Source of the DNA: Paramecium octaurelia
Taxonomy: Eukaryota; Ciliophora; Oligohymenophorea; Peniculida; Parameciidae
Reading direction: 5' to 3'
NCBI GenBank assembly: GCA_905182995.1
Contig: CAJJDP010000196.1
Coordinates: 12,197 to 52,159 of the forward strand
Length of the DNA: 39,963 bases
Every line of letters begins with the position of its first letter. Position 1 is the stretch's first letter. The notes under the pieces were generated by a model. That model did no database searches, was not told the origin of the DNA, and saw only the letters and a list, made by a program, of their open reading frames with translations. Positions 24,057-36,203 of the stretch are shown one piece after another. Position numbers and translations under genes: made by a program.

Positions 24057-25801
24057 TATTGTACAGTTATGGCTCTGAATAACAGTGATTTGAGAAAATT
24101 TCTTGACAGGAATTAACGTTTGAATCAAAAATCGATTGATTATTTAAAATTTTGAAATCATGAATAGAATTTCCTCATAAACTTAAAGAAAAAATCCATA
24201 GTATATGTAATTTCATTTAGCGTTGATCCATCTTAGAAAAATTATCCTACGTCTGTGAAGCACTCCTGATGTAAATATTGGATAAAACAATCGGTGTTAT
24301 TTTCACCTTAAATTATAAGTAATTGAGGAAAATCTTAGAGGAGATCAGATGGATTGCATTATAATCATAAATAATATAAAAAAAGAAAATTAAGAAAATA
24401 TAATAACAATAATGCTGTTTCTTATAAGAAATTAAACTAACAGAATTATAACGTATTATTGAGAAAAGTACCATAACCTAACTTCATCCTTTGGATAATC
24501 AAGAAATCTTGGATAAATCCATTTGATATGAAAGGACGTTTTGTTTGAATATTGTAAAAATTTAAATTCATCAAAAATCGTTATTTAGAAATTATTTTTA
24601 AAAATAAGACCTAAAAAAGTTAGGTAATAATAGGGCCAAAATTATGGTTCATTCATAAATTAAATCATTAACTAAGAATACTTCAAAAGTTTTGTTGCGT
24701 ATTATTTTGGTTATGTAATCCAATAGCAATCACATCGGAGAATTATGATAATAAATTTTTCTGGAATCAACTATTAGATTCAAACTATGCATATCAGGTA
24801 TAAGATTGTGGAGTGATTTAAATGAAGTTTTGAATAACGCAGATGGTTTCTATACATTAATACTTTATTGAGTTTAATTCTCCAATCAGAAGAGCTTTAT
24901 TCTCACAAATTGCTAGAACCTTAAACCCTTTGAAAAATTCAGTTTTAGAAAATCCTTAATTCAAATTAATCTCATCATCGCCATATTGGAAATGAAATAA
25001 GCAGACTAAGTTAACATTTTTGATCAAGAGGCCAGATTTAATAAAACAGACTATTCACGCTTTGAATTGAAACATACTATTATTTTATTCTTGCCTTTTT
25101 GGCTATATGAACTCTTCCAATCATATTTAAAAATTGGTACTACTAGGCATTTTCAATTTAAATAAGAAAATCCTTAGTTGAACAATATAACATTAATTTA
25201 CAGATAATAAGATGCTCTATCATTCAACAGAAATTTATTTAATAACTGAGAAGAAAGATTGAAAGATAGTATACATTAATATAAATGATTATATCCTTTA
25301 TAGAAATTCCAATATTTAATTATAATTTATTATAACTTATTGGATTTTTGAATAAATTAATTAATAATGTAGATTCTTTTAGAAATTTAATATGAAATGT
25401 AAAGCAACAAATTAAGATATAGTTTCAACAATAGAAATTTAAATGTAACTTAATTCCTGCGTTATATTTTTTTATTATTGTGAGAATTTTTATTTGAAAC
25501 TATTTCCCTTTCATAACATTCATTTTCAGGCAATTACTATTTTAGTAGAAGGATCCATGTTATTTAAAAAGATAGGTAAACTTTGAATTTTTCTTATAGA
25601 ATTTAATTGGAGCTTTATGATTATATCATCATAAAGAAAAAATGTAATTATACTATCCAGATTATATTAGAAAAATATAAAAATGAAATAATAAGTTCAA
25701 TTAAAATTAGAACAAAGTTAAGATATAAGAAATTAATATAATTTAAATATATTTAAATTAACATAAAAAAATTCAATTTTCATTATTATTTTTATTTTTG
25801 A
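24057..25801. other. unassigned; possible decayed extension of 23637 ORF
   Basis: Scattered protein-like stretches on the plus strand (for example SPIRRALFSQIARTLNPLKN near 24890) alternate between frames and are separated by TGAs. Nothing is recognised, and no intact gene can be built. The last few hundred bases are the 3' flank of the TPR gene. Confidence 0.35.
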
Positions 25802-27924
25802 TCATATTAAGCTAATTATATATAGTGAATTACTTAAAAATGCATCTTTGAATTATTGGTTTGGTTTGATTTAATATGCTTAATTGAATAAAGAATAAGC
25901 AGTGTCTAATTCGTTGTGTTCTAATAAAATAAAGGCTAACAAAATAATAGTTTTAAAATTACCTTTTCCATATAGTGAACTCAAATGCTATGGATTTAAG
26001 GCTAAAACTTTGTCAAAACATATCTGTGCTTGGTCATATTTATTCATCAATCTTAGACATTCACCTTTTATCAATTTCAAATTAATATACCTTTACTACT
26101 TAATGAGTCAACATGTTCTGGGTTTATGTCCAAAGCTTTTTCATACCATTCTTGTGCTTAGTCAAATTTATTCATCAATCCTAGACATTCGCCTTTAATA
26201 TAATTTAAAATCAAATTACCTTTTCCATATAATGAATTCAAATGCTATGGATTTATGGCCAAAGCTTTGTCATACCATTCTTGTGCTTAGTCAAATTTTT
26301 TCATCAATCCTAGACATTCACCTTTAATTATTTAAAATCAATATACCTTTTCTACTTAATGAGTCAACGTGTTATGGATTTATGGCCAAAGCTTTGTCAT
26401 ACCAATTGTGTGCTTAGTCAAATTTATTCATCAATCCTAGACAATTACCTTGAATAAATATAAATCAAATTACCTTTTCTACTTAAGGAGTCCACATGTT
26501 ATGGATTTATGGCCAAAGCCTAATCAAATTATTCAATAGCTTTTTCATAGAGATTCATTTGATATAAAAGCATGCCTAATTATATTTCTTATACTATACC
26601 CTGTCCATATAATCCTAAATATGAATTATTTTTGATAGATATTGACATTTATATGCATATCTATGCTTCATCAAATTCTCCTAAAAACAGTATTATTATA
26701 AGTCGCTTAACTTTTCATAAACATATTCCTTTAAGAATTTAATGCATAATTAATACCTTTTCCTGCCATAGCCTCTGAATAATGTGGATCTTTAATTAAA
26801 ACCTTATCATAGGCATTGATTGCTTCTTGAAATTTCTTTTCTTATCTTAAGCAATCACCTAAATAATTTTAAATCAAAATTTACCATAATAAAAGAAATA
26901 GTCTTTATTATATGAATTTAATTCGATACTTTTTAGATAGTATTGTTATGCAAGATGATATTAATTAGTCTCCCTTAATCATTCCCCTAAAGATTATTTA
27001 TATAATACCTATTCCAAACTATGCTGCTGAATTATTTTAATTTATTGAAATACATTTTTCATAAAATTATTAAGCTTACTAATAAGACTGTTAGTTTCTT
27101 AAAATATCACCTAAATAATATAATAATCTACCTAATTTCAATAAAGAGAGTTCATGTTTTGGATTAATTGTAATTATATTTTTATATATCTATTCAGCAA
27201 CTTCTAACTTATTCAATTAACTTAATGAATTCGCTTCAAATAATAATTTTTATTAACCTTTTTAATACATAATTTCTACATTATAAGGTTCAGTTTATAA
27301 TAACTTATCAAATAGTTGAATTGCATCATTATATTTATTTCTAATATTTAAAGAGAGACCTAAAATAACATAAAGATGAATTTAACCTTTTTGATATTAA
27401 TCCTTATTAAATTTAATTTCTTAATCAGTCATCTAATATTAAATCAGATGTAAATCTAGTTTATTAAAAAGATCATCTAAAATTTTTTTAAATTTGAACA
27501 AAAATCCTAAAATGTTGTTTTGCAAATGGTTGTTGAATTCTTCAAATTTAATCAAGGATTCTAGGGCCTGTTATATTTAATGAGGTTCTAATTTATTAAT
27601 TTTATCTTCTAATCCACAGAACTTATAGGATAATCCGGTCATAAGCTTCTCATATGACTAGACTGTTGATTAGAATTATGTTTAACATTATGAAATGGGA
27701 CCATTAGGAAGTTTTGATTTTTCAATTAAAAATGAATTTAATTCATGAAAGCTTAGGACATCTTCAGCGTAATGCTAAACATGTTTATTCTACTTTTGGC
27801 AACTAAGACAGAACATTCGATTCTCATCACAATTAACTGATTTACACCAAAAAAGTACAGGTTTATCAGGGTGATCTTTACATTTAAATTCCTAACTCTA
27901 TTAAAATTTTGAATCTTAATTCAT
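25802..27924 (-). pseudogene. B-box/TPR repeat gene, one intron per TPR, two lesions
   Basis: From ATG 27924 the protein starts with a B-box zinc module (C15, H18, C27, C32, C39, C42, H48, H51; CLSCQKQNKHVQH), then a helical linker, then about ten TPR units of the type GECLGLMNKFDQAQEWYDKA, ending YSLFNQAYQIKPNQQF before TGA 25804-25802. Microintrons (21-28 nt) sit at the same place, phase 1 in the Gly/Ala before the unit's first helix: 27386-27360, 27257-27234, 27131-27111, 27008-26987, 26884-26859, 26756-26729, 26599-26576, 26473-26449, 26346-26322, 26219-26193, 26090-26065 and 25962-25936. TGA at 26981-26979 replaces the conserved Cys of one unit, and another TGA at 26717-26715 with a shift disrupts the unit near 26.70 kb. 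It is either a young pseudogene or has two sequence errors. TPRs are protein-binding scaffolds; the partner is unknown. Confidence 0.75.
25963..26473 (-). repeat. tandem near-identical TPR exon/intron units (~128 bp)
   Basis: Four consecutive units, each a 102-nt exon (34 codons, one TPR) plus a 25-27-nt intron, repeat with a spacing of 127-129 bp. Exons share most of GLMNKFDQAQEWYDKALAIN, and the introns resemble each other (gtaatttgatttt... or gtatattgatttt...). This points to recent tandem exon duplication or gene conversion within the gene. Confidence 0.85.
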
Positions 27925-29620
27925 TTTTTTTATTATTAATAAATTTTATCAACTAATTAACCATTTCAATATTTGATGATATATATTAATTTTAATTAAA
28001 ATAGCAAGCAAAGAATCAATATACAAAGTTTACTTAGATATTTCTTTAGATCTTGACTCTTTAAATTTTAAGAACCAAAACATGTCATCTTAAAATAAAA
28101 TTGAAGATATTCTAATTTTGAGTCCATTTAAGCTATAAGTGAATAATACTTATAAATTAACTCATTTGTGCTCAAATTAGTTGGAAAAATATAACAGATT
28201 GTTCGATAATTAAATCTCTTTTCATAAATTAATTTAAAATCGAATATAAATAATTAACCAAAGGAGTATCTATCAATTTTGTTAGTGTAAAGTGCAAATA
28301 GCACGCAGCACTCAAGCTTGGTTTTAAATATAATCTTTACGACTTTAGCGATATAAACTTTTACAGAATTGTAGTGTAATAAATATTACTGAAGTCAAAG
28401 TGCTATTATCTGTAGATTCTACCCCAAGCATCTTCCTCATTCTATAAGATAAACATCAATTTGCAGAATATTTAACAACCTAATTCAGTAATACTATAGA
28501 ATTCTCTGATATATATTAGGAAAATAAATTACCTTAATAAAACAGCGCCATTATGTTAAAGGGAATATATCCAAAATCAAATAATGAGAGATAGAATATA
28601 TTTTTGGTTTTAAAATAGAGTAAAATAATTTTAAAGCTTATTGATGACATCTTAAATTAATTACCAAATTCAACTGAAGAACTGTTATACCAGACATGAA
28701 TAATATTAGGAAAACAGTGTGATAATAAGCCAGTTGTGTGCAGTACTTTAAAGAGAAACGGTTGGTATAAATTAATCCGTTTGTAGGTCACAAGATATTA
28801 TAATGCTATTAGATAAATACAGATACTAGACAGAATCAATATCTACCTCAATTATAATTCTGAGTTAGAATATTATCTAAATAAGTAATTAAACTTTCTT
28901 TTATTTTGATAATATTCTAAAAAGTAGTTATACTCTTTTTTCTAAATAATTTCTGCTTAATCTAAAATATAACAATTTACTACTTTAAATTTTATGTTAA
29001 TTTCCTTTTATTTCTGAATAAGATTATCTACTATTAAGCTGATCACTTATCGTTTAGGTTTTACACTTATTGAGTTTATCGGCTTTTCTAGGCCAACTTC
29101 ACTTATGCAAATTTGTATCACTTGAGTTTTATATGTCACAAGCTTTTAGAGTTCAACATTATTTATTAGTGGAATCAATTTCAAATATTTATAAATAACT
29201 ACTCCAAAAATAGAAACTAAAATCTTCCAGGATCAACTCCAATTTATTAAATATTCACTCTAAGTTAAGAGGTTATAAAGATGAGCTTTTAAGAGACTTT
29301 GTCTATAAATCTTCAGATATAAAGGCTATAAATCATGGCTAAAATAAGGAGAGAAAAGGGGAATTGAAGATTATTTAGATGGCAAAAATAATTGAAATTT
29401 ATTAAAACTATTTTTTTAGATTTATATAAGGTTTATATTTATAACAATTATTATTTTTATTGATTTAAACAATAACATACAATATTAAATTTAAGTTGGC
29501 TTCAATTTTGATTAGGTCAAGATTTCTAAGGGCTAATTTAATCAAAATTCATTTTATTAGAAAGAAAAATTAATTGATAAATATTTCCTTATTATTTAAA
29601 TGTGATAAAATTTCATCAAT
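27925..29620. other. unassigned; one long plus-strand open frame
   Basis: A plus-strand frame from about 28278 to TGA 29040-29042 stays open for 254 codons (FVSVKCKQHAALKLGFKYNL at its left end), but no ATG or domain supports it. Overlapping frames also give plausible pieces (EFSDIYQENKLP), so it may be decayed coding DNA or chance. The left part is the short 5' flank of the B-box/TPR gene and the right part the 3' flank of the MORN-like gene. Confidence 0.3.
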
Positions 29621-32488
29621 TCACTTTCTGGGAAGTTTCGTATTTTCCCATTTCCCAACTCTCTCACCATTGTGATATTGACCATAAGAAACTATTTAAT
29701 TAACCCTATAAAATTCATCTGCCAACTCAATCCAATTACCTATTTTGCTCCCTTCACAATTTTCATCATAAGATCCGCCACCACTAAAAATTATTTCAGA
29801 CTTTATATAATGTTACTTACATTAATTTTAGTTTCCTTACGACCCATTCCCAATGCCAAATGTCCCATCTACCAACTTTTTTATCATTTTTATATTAACC
29901 ATTAAAAGTTACCCAATAATCTGATTCAAACTTTTCAGACAACTCAATCCATCTACCATGTTTTGTCCCTTCACCTCGTTCATCATATAAACCTCCTCCA
30001 CTAATCAAATTAAATAACATAATAAGTTTAACATTAATTTCCATGAATGAGTTAAATCATCCTAAAAGAGAGTATCCCAAAGACCAATTTTTTTCCCATT
30101 TTTATATTCACCTTTATAAATTACTTCACTCTTTTCAATTAAATCGTTCTGCCATTCAATCCATTTACCGTGCTTAATACCATCCCCTTGATCATCATAA
30201 CACCCACCTCCGCTATAAATATTTTAATAAATTATCAATTAAACATTTAATATTATGGAAAATCCCTAAAAACTCTATGCAAAATATTCCATCTACCAAC
30301 CTTTTGACCATTTTTATATTCACCATTGAAAATTACATTATGAAAACAATCAAATCTTTCCCATAACTCTCTCCAATAACCAATCTTAACTTCTTCACCT
30401 TTTCTTTCGTACATTCCTCCACCACTGAATAAATATTTTAAAATTTATTTTTACATCTTTTGATTACTTACAAAATTTCCAACACTATCAAATTCAGTAA
30501 AGAAAATATCCCATTAACCGACTTTTTTCCCATTTCGATATTTTCCTTTCCAAGTTATTTCTTACCCATAACAAAATGTATGACAAGGCAAAGTCCATTT
30601 ACCACATTTGTTCCCTTTTCCACCTTTATCATATGACCCACCACCACTTTGCATTTCTATTTATAAATTAATTTACATAAGTTTCACCTAATTCCTAAAA
30701 AGGTCTTTATAATAAAAATTCCATGCGCCAATTTTTATCCCATTATTGAATTCTCCGTAAAAAATTAAATTAAAAACAAGCTAAAGCTGATGCTAAAGTT
30801 CTATCCATTTACCTTGCTTTATCTGATTACTTTTCTCACCATATGATCCCCCACCACTAAACATATTAGGTCACACTAATTACATCAATTTAAAGCGATA
30901 ACTTGAATCCTCCCTAAACATAATATTCCATCTACCAACTTTTTTCCCGTTTTAATAGTCACCAATATACGTTACTTAATAATTATGTTGAAATCCATCT
31001 GAAACCTCAATCCACCTACCCTATTTTAAAGGAAACTCTTGCTTATTAAATAAACCACCACCACTAAAAAAATTAATTACATAAGCTTAATAGACTTTTT
31101 ACATCAAAAGGTTTTTTTTCTCTCTGAAATCCAACAACAAAATATCCCATCTACCTACCTTTTTACCATTTTAATATTGACCATCGTAAATTACTGAAGA
31201 AAGTTTTTGGAAATCATCCGAAAGCTCTATCCATCTACCCTACTTTATTTGATTACATTTATCATCAAATAATCCGCCGCCACTAGACAAAATTAGATAA
31301 AATTATTTTACATCATTTCAAATTGATGATTTGAGTGCTCTCTAAACATAATATCCCATCTACCAACTTTTTTACCATTTTTATATTCACCAATATACGT
31401 TACTTAAGAATGATTATCAAATCCCTCTGAAAGTTCAATCCATTTACCGAGCTTAATTCCCTCACATATTAAATAATATGATCCACCTCCTCTAAATATA
31501 ATTAATACATGATTATTTTACATTAATTAAAATGGGTAATTAGAATTATCCCTAAACATAATATCCCATCTACCCACTTTTTTTCCACTTTTATACTGCC
31601 CACATTATGTGACTTACTTATGATTATAAAATCCATCAAATAACTCAATCCATTTACCTACTTTCATCCCTTCGCCTAGTTCATCATATAATCCACCCCC
31701 GCTACATAGAATTTAGGTACATAAAAATCTTACATTAATTTAAATGTATAATTCGAATGCTCTCTATACATAATATCCCATCTACCAACTTTTTTCCCGT
31801 TTTAATATTCGCCATTATAAATTACTTAAGAATTAACATTAAATTCATCTGATAACTCGATCTAATTACCTACTTAAATACCATTTCCTTATTCATCATA
31901 TGTTTCGCAACCACTAATTGTCAAATTTAAATACTGTTTTACATCAATTCTGGTTTATTATTATAAGGATTGATCCAACTAACATCCCATCTACCAAATT
32001 TCTTGCAACTTTTGTACTCCCCCTGATAAAAAACCTAGGAGCAATCCTGAAATCCTTTTTATAGTTCTTTCCAATGTCCTAACTTTTCTCCTTACTAACT
32101 ATATTCACCACCACCTCTTTTAATAAGAATTATAATTACATTTCTTTATTTTAATAGACATATTTCCACCTTCCCTTTCTTAAACCATTCTCATACTCTC
32201 CTATTTCATAAACCTAAGCTGTAACATTTAATACTCAAAAACAATACATAATGCACAAAATGTCGATATTATTTCTACCCAATTTCCCTCTTTTCTACCA
32301 TCATCATTGTAATGTCCTCCAACATTTGTCAAAGCCTCTCCATCCCATGTAGCCATCCAATATCCAACCCTCTAATTATTATTTCCATAAACTCCTTGCC
32401 AATATAAGTAATTGATTTATTCAAGATTTGTCATCTATTAATAACCTTCATAATTTTTTTCTCTAAACAAAGATATCAACTTTTACAT
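29621..32488 (-). CDS. MORN-variant-like repeat protein, 14 exons
   Basis: ATG 32488 to TGA 29623-29621. Removing 13 microintrons (399 nt in total) leaves exactly 823 codons (822 aa) with no stop. After an N-terminal unit (YLYWQGVYGNNNQRVGYW, VGGHYNDDGRKEGNWVE) come twelve repeats of about 60 residues, each beginning GGGxYD and containing GKWIELSDGF, a Y.GEY.NGKKVG segment and RWDI, like MORN-variant repeats. Introns lie at 32247-32219, 32139-32117, 31942-31914, 31733-31702, 31521-31492, 31311-31283, 31102-31064, 30883-30857, 30676-30647, 30454-30425, 30244-30213, 30032-30001 and 29820-29784; the last twelve are all phase 2, directly before the GGG motif. Such repeats usually mediate protein or membrane-surface contacts; there is no signal peptide or membrane segment. 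The frame is open upstream without an ATG, so the start is provisional. Confidence 0.88.
29784..32139 (-). repeat. array of 12 repeat exons, ~210-bp period
   Basis: Intron starts recur every 203-222 bp, so each period is one exon encoding one GGGxYD...RWDI repeat plus one intron of 23-39 nt. Repeats differ clearly from each other (GGGLYDELGEG, GGGSYYLICEG, GGGMYERKGEE), so this is an older array than the TPR units. Confidence 0.88.
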
Positions 32489-33874
32489 TCTCAATATTGA
32501 CCCATTGTAAACATAAGTTATTTCTTATTGATTTACTATAGTATAGAAGTTTCTGTATAGTTATTATCTGAGACTGCAGATGTTTTGGTAATTCTTGACT
32601 CTCCTTTTATGTAATTTAGTTATTTTCGCTTAAAAAAATGTAGATTACCCTGTAATATTTTGTGAGAGCATTAAATTTATTAAATTTCAGGTTAAAAAAT
32701 TCAGAATATTAAGAATTCATAAACAAATAAAAAATGCATTCTGACAAAAATGATGATGAGATGAGAATATTATTAATATTAATATATGATCAAAAATGTA
32801 TTATGTATTAGATTTATATGAGTAATTTGACTTATCAAAATACCAGGAATTCATCTATAAAAATTTAAAAAATTAACTTAAAGAAATTTTGATTATGAAA
32901 GGAAAGAATAATATGTCATTTTCAATTTTAAGGTACCTTGAAATTATTTATTATATTTATTAACTACAGAGCTATCTATTTGTCAAGTATAAGCAAAAAC
33001 ACATTTGATTACATATAAAATTACTAAAATGCTAGACATATATCACAAAGAATGAATGTTGATAAATTTTCAGGTGTGTTCTTCCTTTAACAAATAAAAC
33101 ATAGAGGATTTACAAAGAAGGAAAGAATAAATCATCAGTCATTACATCTCTTTATGAGGCTGATGAATAATATAAAGTTAATTACATTTATTTATTATTA
33201 AATCTCATCTTTACATTAGTGATTTGTTTGACAATATAACTACTAATATTAATATTATGTTAATTTACTCTTTATAAAAGAATCTGCTTGCAATACTCAA
33301 TATAATGCTTTATTCTATTCCTGGCCTGTAATCAGATGAATCAGTTTAGGTTGAATTTCTATATTACTAAAATGATGTATGTCTTGTTTAGTAAGTTAAG
33401 TCAGTTGGTTATCCTCCTCGTTTGCGAATCCAGGTAACTTTGCATATATGAAATTAAAGATCGAAATCAAAAGAGTATTTATTATATCTATGAATCATAA
33501 AAGGTGAAGAATATTGACATCTAATCTGATCCTTCGTATGTAGATTTCAATTTTCCTAGATCGAATATTAAATTTATCAATGAGAAATACAAAGATGTTC
33601 TTATAAGTTATATACATTTAGAGAGTTTAGATTATATTTGAAGTTGCATCTTACTAAATTTTAAGAACTAATTAGAAAAACTAATTAAGAAAAATCCTAA
33701 AATTTTGAATTCAGAATTTAATTTAAAATCACAATTTCTGAGCTTCTCTCATTTTGCTCCTAATTAACCAGACCTCATTGGTTTTAAAGCTGACAATTTT
33801 TTAAATTAACCTTTATTTCTAATATTTTGAAGAAAGAAATAATTGAAATTTAAAAATTTTCTAATTGATAATAA
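32489..33874. other. unassigned; weak plus-strand coding traces
   Basis: Up to about 33300 nothing is seen. From ATG 33308 a plus-strand frame reads MLYSIPGLQSDESVQVEFLY and later, in another frame, SDPSYVDFNFPRSNIKFINE. The pieces look protein-like but need frame changes. No domain is recognised, so this may be a decayed gene converging on the secreted-protein gene. Confidence 0.3.
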
Positions 33875-34668
33875 TCATTCCTAATATATAACTTTTGGAA
33901 ACTAAGAATTCTTAATGTCATGAATACCTAAAATCCGTCCAAGCATGATTAGGAAGAGGTGAACTCTTGTAATACACCATCAAAGAAATTTGGGCCTTTC
34001 AATTAGACAATAATACCAGAACCCATCCAGATTGATTTGATTTCAAAAGGAATGTAGTTTTGTAATTTTGATTACTCTCCTTGGCATATTTACAATAATG
34101 TTCCAGTATAATTACATTCACTATAAAAGTTTACACAAGGAACTTTTAGTCTTAAAACAAAGTCTCTTATTCCCCAGGATTCTAAAAATCATTTACATAT
34201 ACCATCCGAAAGATCTTAATCTAAATTATCTTTAATTTTAATTATTAAATCACTTCCTATAATAGAAAATTTAAATGAAAGGGGCTCTAGGGAATCTTCA
34301 TACAACTCATTTCTACAAATCATTGCACCTTTACCAAATTAAATGACTAGATTTTCTAATAATTCGTTATTCACATAAATCTCAAATCCTTCAGCATCCC
34401 AAGAGTCTAATTTCCAAACATTAAATGACATTTCCAATTCTTTATTAGGGGGAATATTTGTAAAAGTTTTAGTTAGTGTCGTTCTTTATCCAAAAGGTCC
34501 CAAATATAAATTTTTAGGGTCTGAACCACACCTTCCTAAAGTTCCACCAATTGTTCCAGCAATTTAAAAATCTGTAAATCTACAATCAGCTGCATCATCG
34601 GTCATACAATTTTCATATGCTATCGATTTTAGAAATAATATTTTTAGAAAGGAAATTAAAAGTGCCAT
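33875..34668 (-). CDS. secreted protein with beta/gamma-crystallin-like domain
   Basis: ATG 34668 starts a hydrophobic signal peptide (MALLISFLKILFLKSIAY). Residues about 20-165 (GTLGRCGSDPKNLYLGPFG, LTKTFTNIPPNKELEMSFNV, KLDSWDAEGFEIYV, DESWGIRDF) match an extracellular domain common in ciliate surface proteins. Residues about 170-240 resemble a beta/gamma-crystallin fold, with paired half-motifs FYSECNYTG and LKGPNFFDG and IKSIWMGSG between them. Intron 34202-34182 (21 nt, GTA...TAG) removes an in-frame TGA and restores DESWG. A second intron, 33927-33902 (26 nt), gives the end FQFPKVIYQE and TGA 33877-33875. The spliced length is 249 codons. If the second intron is not used, the frame runs to TGA 33777-33775. 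It is probably secreted or on the cell surface, and the crystallin motifs may bind calcium, which is inferred only. Confidence 0.75.
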
Positions 34669-34707
34669 TTGATTAATATTGAATCTAAGTGAAAAAAAAA
34701 TCGGTTT

Positions 34708-36202
34708 TAATTAAAAAAAGAAATATAAATTTAAATATTCAACAAATATAAAGAAAGAATGAATGCTTAAACTTTACTTACATGATAATCAACGTTGAGT
34801 TAATCAATGATAATTAGAAGAATGCTATCAAGTGGGTACCAAACGATTTGAATTAGTATTTAATTAAAGGATATAAATACAAGTTTTAAGTAGATTATTG
34901 TTCTGTGCTGTTACTCTATATTTTTCTTTCTTGATTTGTTTTATTGAAACTTTATAATGTTATTTATATGATGGTTAAGTTAGAATTTTATTATCAGGGT
35001 ATTCCTCTCAATAATTTGAATCCAATTATAATAGATAATAATAAATTTGCTAAATCAAATTCAGAAACAAACTTTTTATTATTGACTGATTGATTAAAAA
35101 TTTCAGAGATTTTATTGAGAATAGATTAGTAATTTAAATATTATGTAGCAAATTTTGAACAACCATATTAATAAAATATTCTCTATTAGAAGCTTACTTT
35201 TTTGTTGCATCATATATTATATTTATAAACTGATATAATTTTGTTATTTGTAAATATTAGGCGATATTTATAATAATTTATTTTTTTTAAAGAAACAAAA
35301 TCTATATATCCAAGATTGTAAAGAGAGATTTAATCTGATTACATAGTTTAATAAACAAAACTCCTCTTTTTCTCCTTTAATATTTAATTAGTAAAATTTA
35401 ATTCAATCAGGTGATGTTTTTAATATACTTTTTCATGTAAACTTAAAGAACTTATAGAAATATCAACTAAATTCATAATTCACCCTTCCAATCCTTAAAT
35501 GAAAGTAATATTTATCATTTATTTATATGAATATACTTGTAGCATCAAATTTGAATAAACTTGAACATACTTTGTAAGATTCTAAAATATATAAATATTT
35601 GGGTTTAGAAGTAGGATATCAAATGGAAACAAGTAATCTAAAGTTAAATTAGCTAAGCTAAACTCAGAGTTATAGTAAATTTACAAGGGTACTGATGAAA
35701 CATTAGTTAAAGAGGGATTTTTTTCATTAAGCCTTATTAGTAGTTATCTTTAATAAGAAATCTAAAGGGTTGGTCCTAATTAGAATATCTTTTTGAGGAC
35801 AGTATAGAGCATCAAACAATTTAACTAATTTTCGAGCTAAACAAAATACTTGGATACGGGCAAAACAGTTCAATTTTTATATAGAAATTACTGATTAAAT
35901 GCAATATGATTGTTAAAATAGATTATTTGATGAATAATTGAGAAATTATTAGATATATGATGTTTATCACAATATTTTTAATTTATGAAAAGAAAGAGAA
36001 ATTAGAAGAGAATAGGATAAAATAAATATTTATTGTATTGTTCTTCTTCAGTTTGCAAGTTGTGTAAAATGAGAGCTTAAGGCTTTCTTCGATCCAACAC
36101 TAACAATCAAACCAGATAATCAACCTTGTATAATATTATTTTCAAAAATTTTAAATTAATCAGAAGAACCATATCAATACAATTAAAATTAATTTCTTCT
36201 AT
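34708..36202. repeat. exact direct repeat, left copy (ends at N)
   Basis: A 1,495-bp segment repeated without length change at 36204-37698 and identical wherever compared. It ends at the single N at 36203. It begins 40 bp upstream of the secreted-protein gene and is otherwise AT-rich. Confidence 0.93.
35581..35894 (+). pseudogene. decayed coding fragment, unidentified
   Basis: A frame reading KYLGLEVGYQMETSNLKLNQ passes, through a frame change near 35680, into ETLVKEGFFSLSLISSYLQQ and NQFSSQTKYLDTGKTVQFLY, closing at TGA 35892-35894. The composition is protein-like, but no domain is recognised and both frames are needed. The identical fragment recurs at 37077-37390 in the second copy of the repeat. 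Confidence 0.3.
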
Positions 36203-36203
36203 N
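36203..36203. other. single-N assembly junction
   Basis: One ambiguous base between two exact 1,495-bp direct repeats; read as a contig join. Confidence 0.9.

Noticed and set aside
25902..26198. Standard-code plus-strand ORF of 98 codons
   Set aside because: It is the antisense shadow of the near-identical TPR exons on the minus strand.
29672..29905. Standard-code plus-strand ORF of 77 codons
   Set aside because: It lies antisense to the last exons of the MORN-like gene, which has far stronger support.
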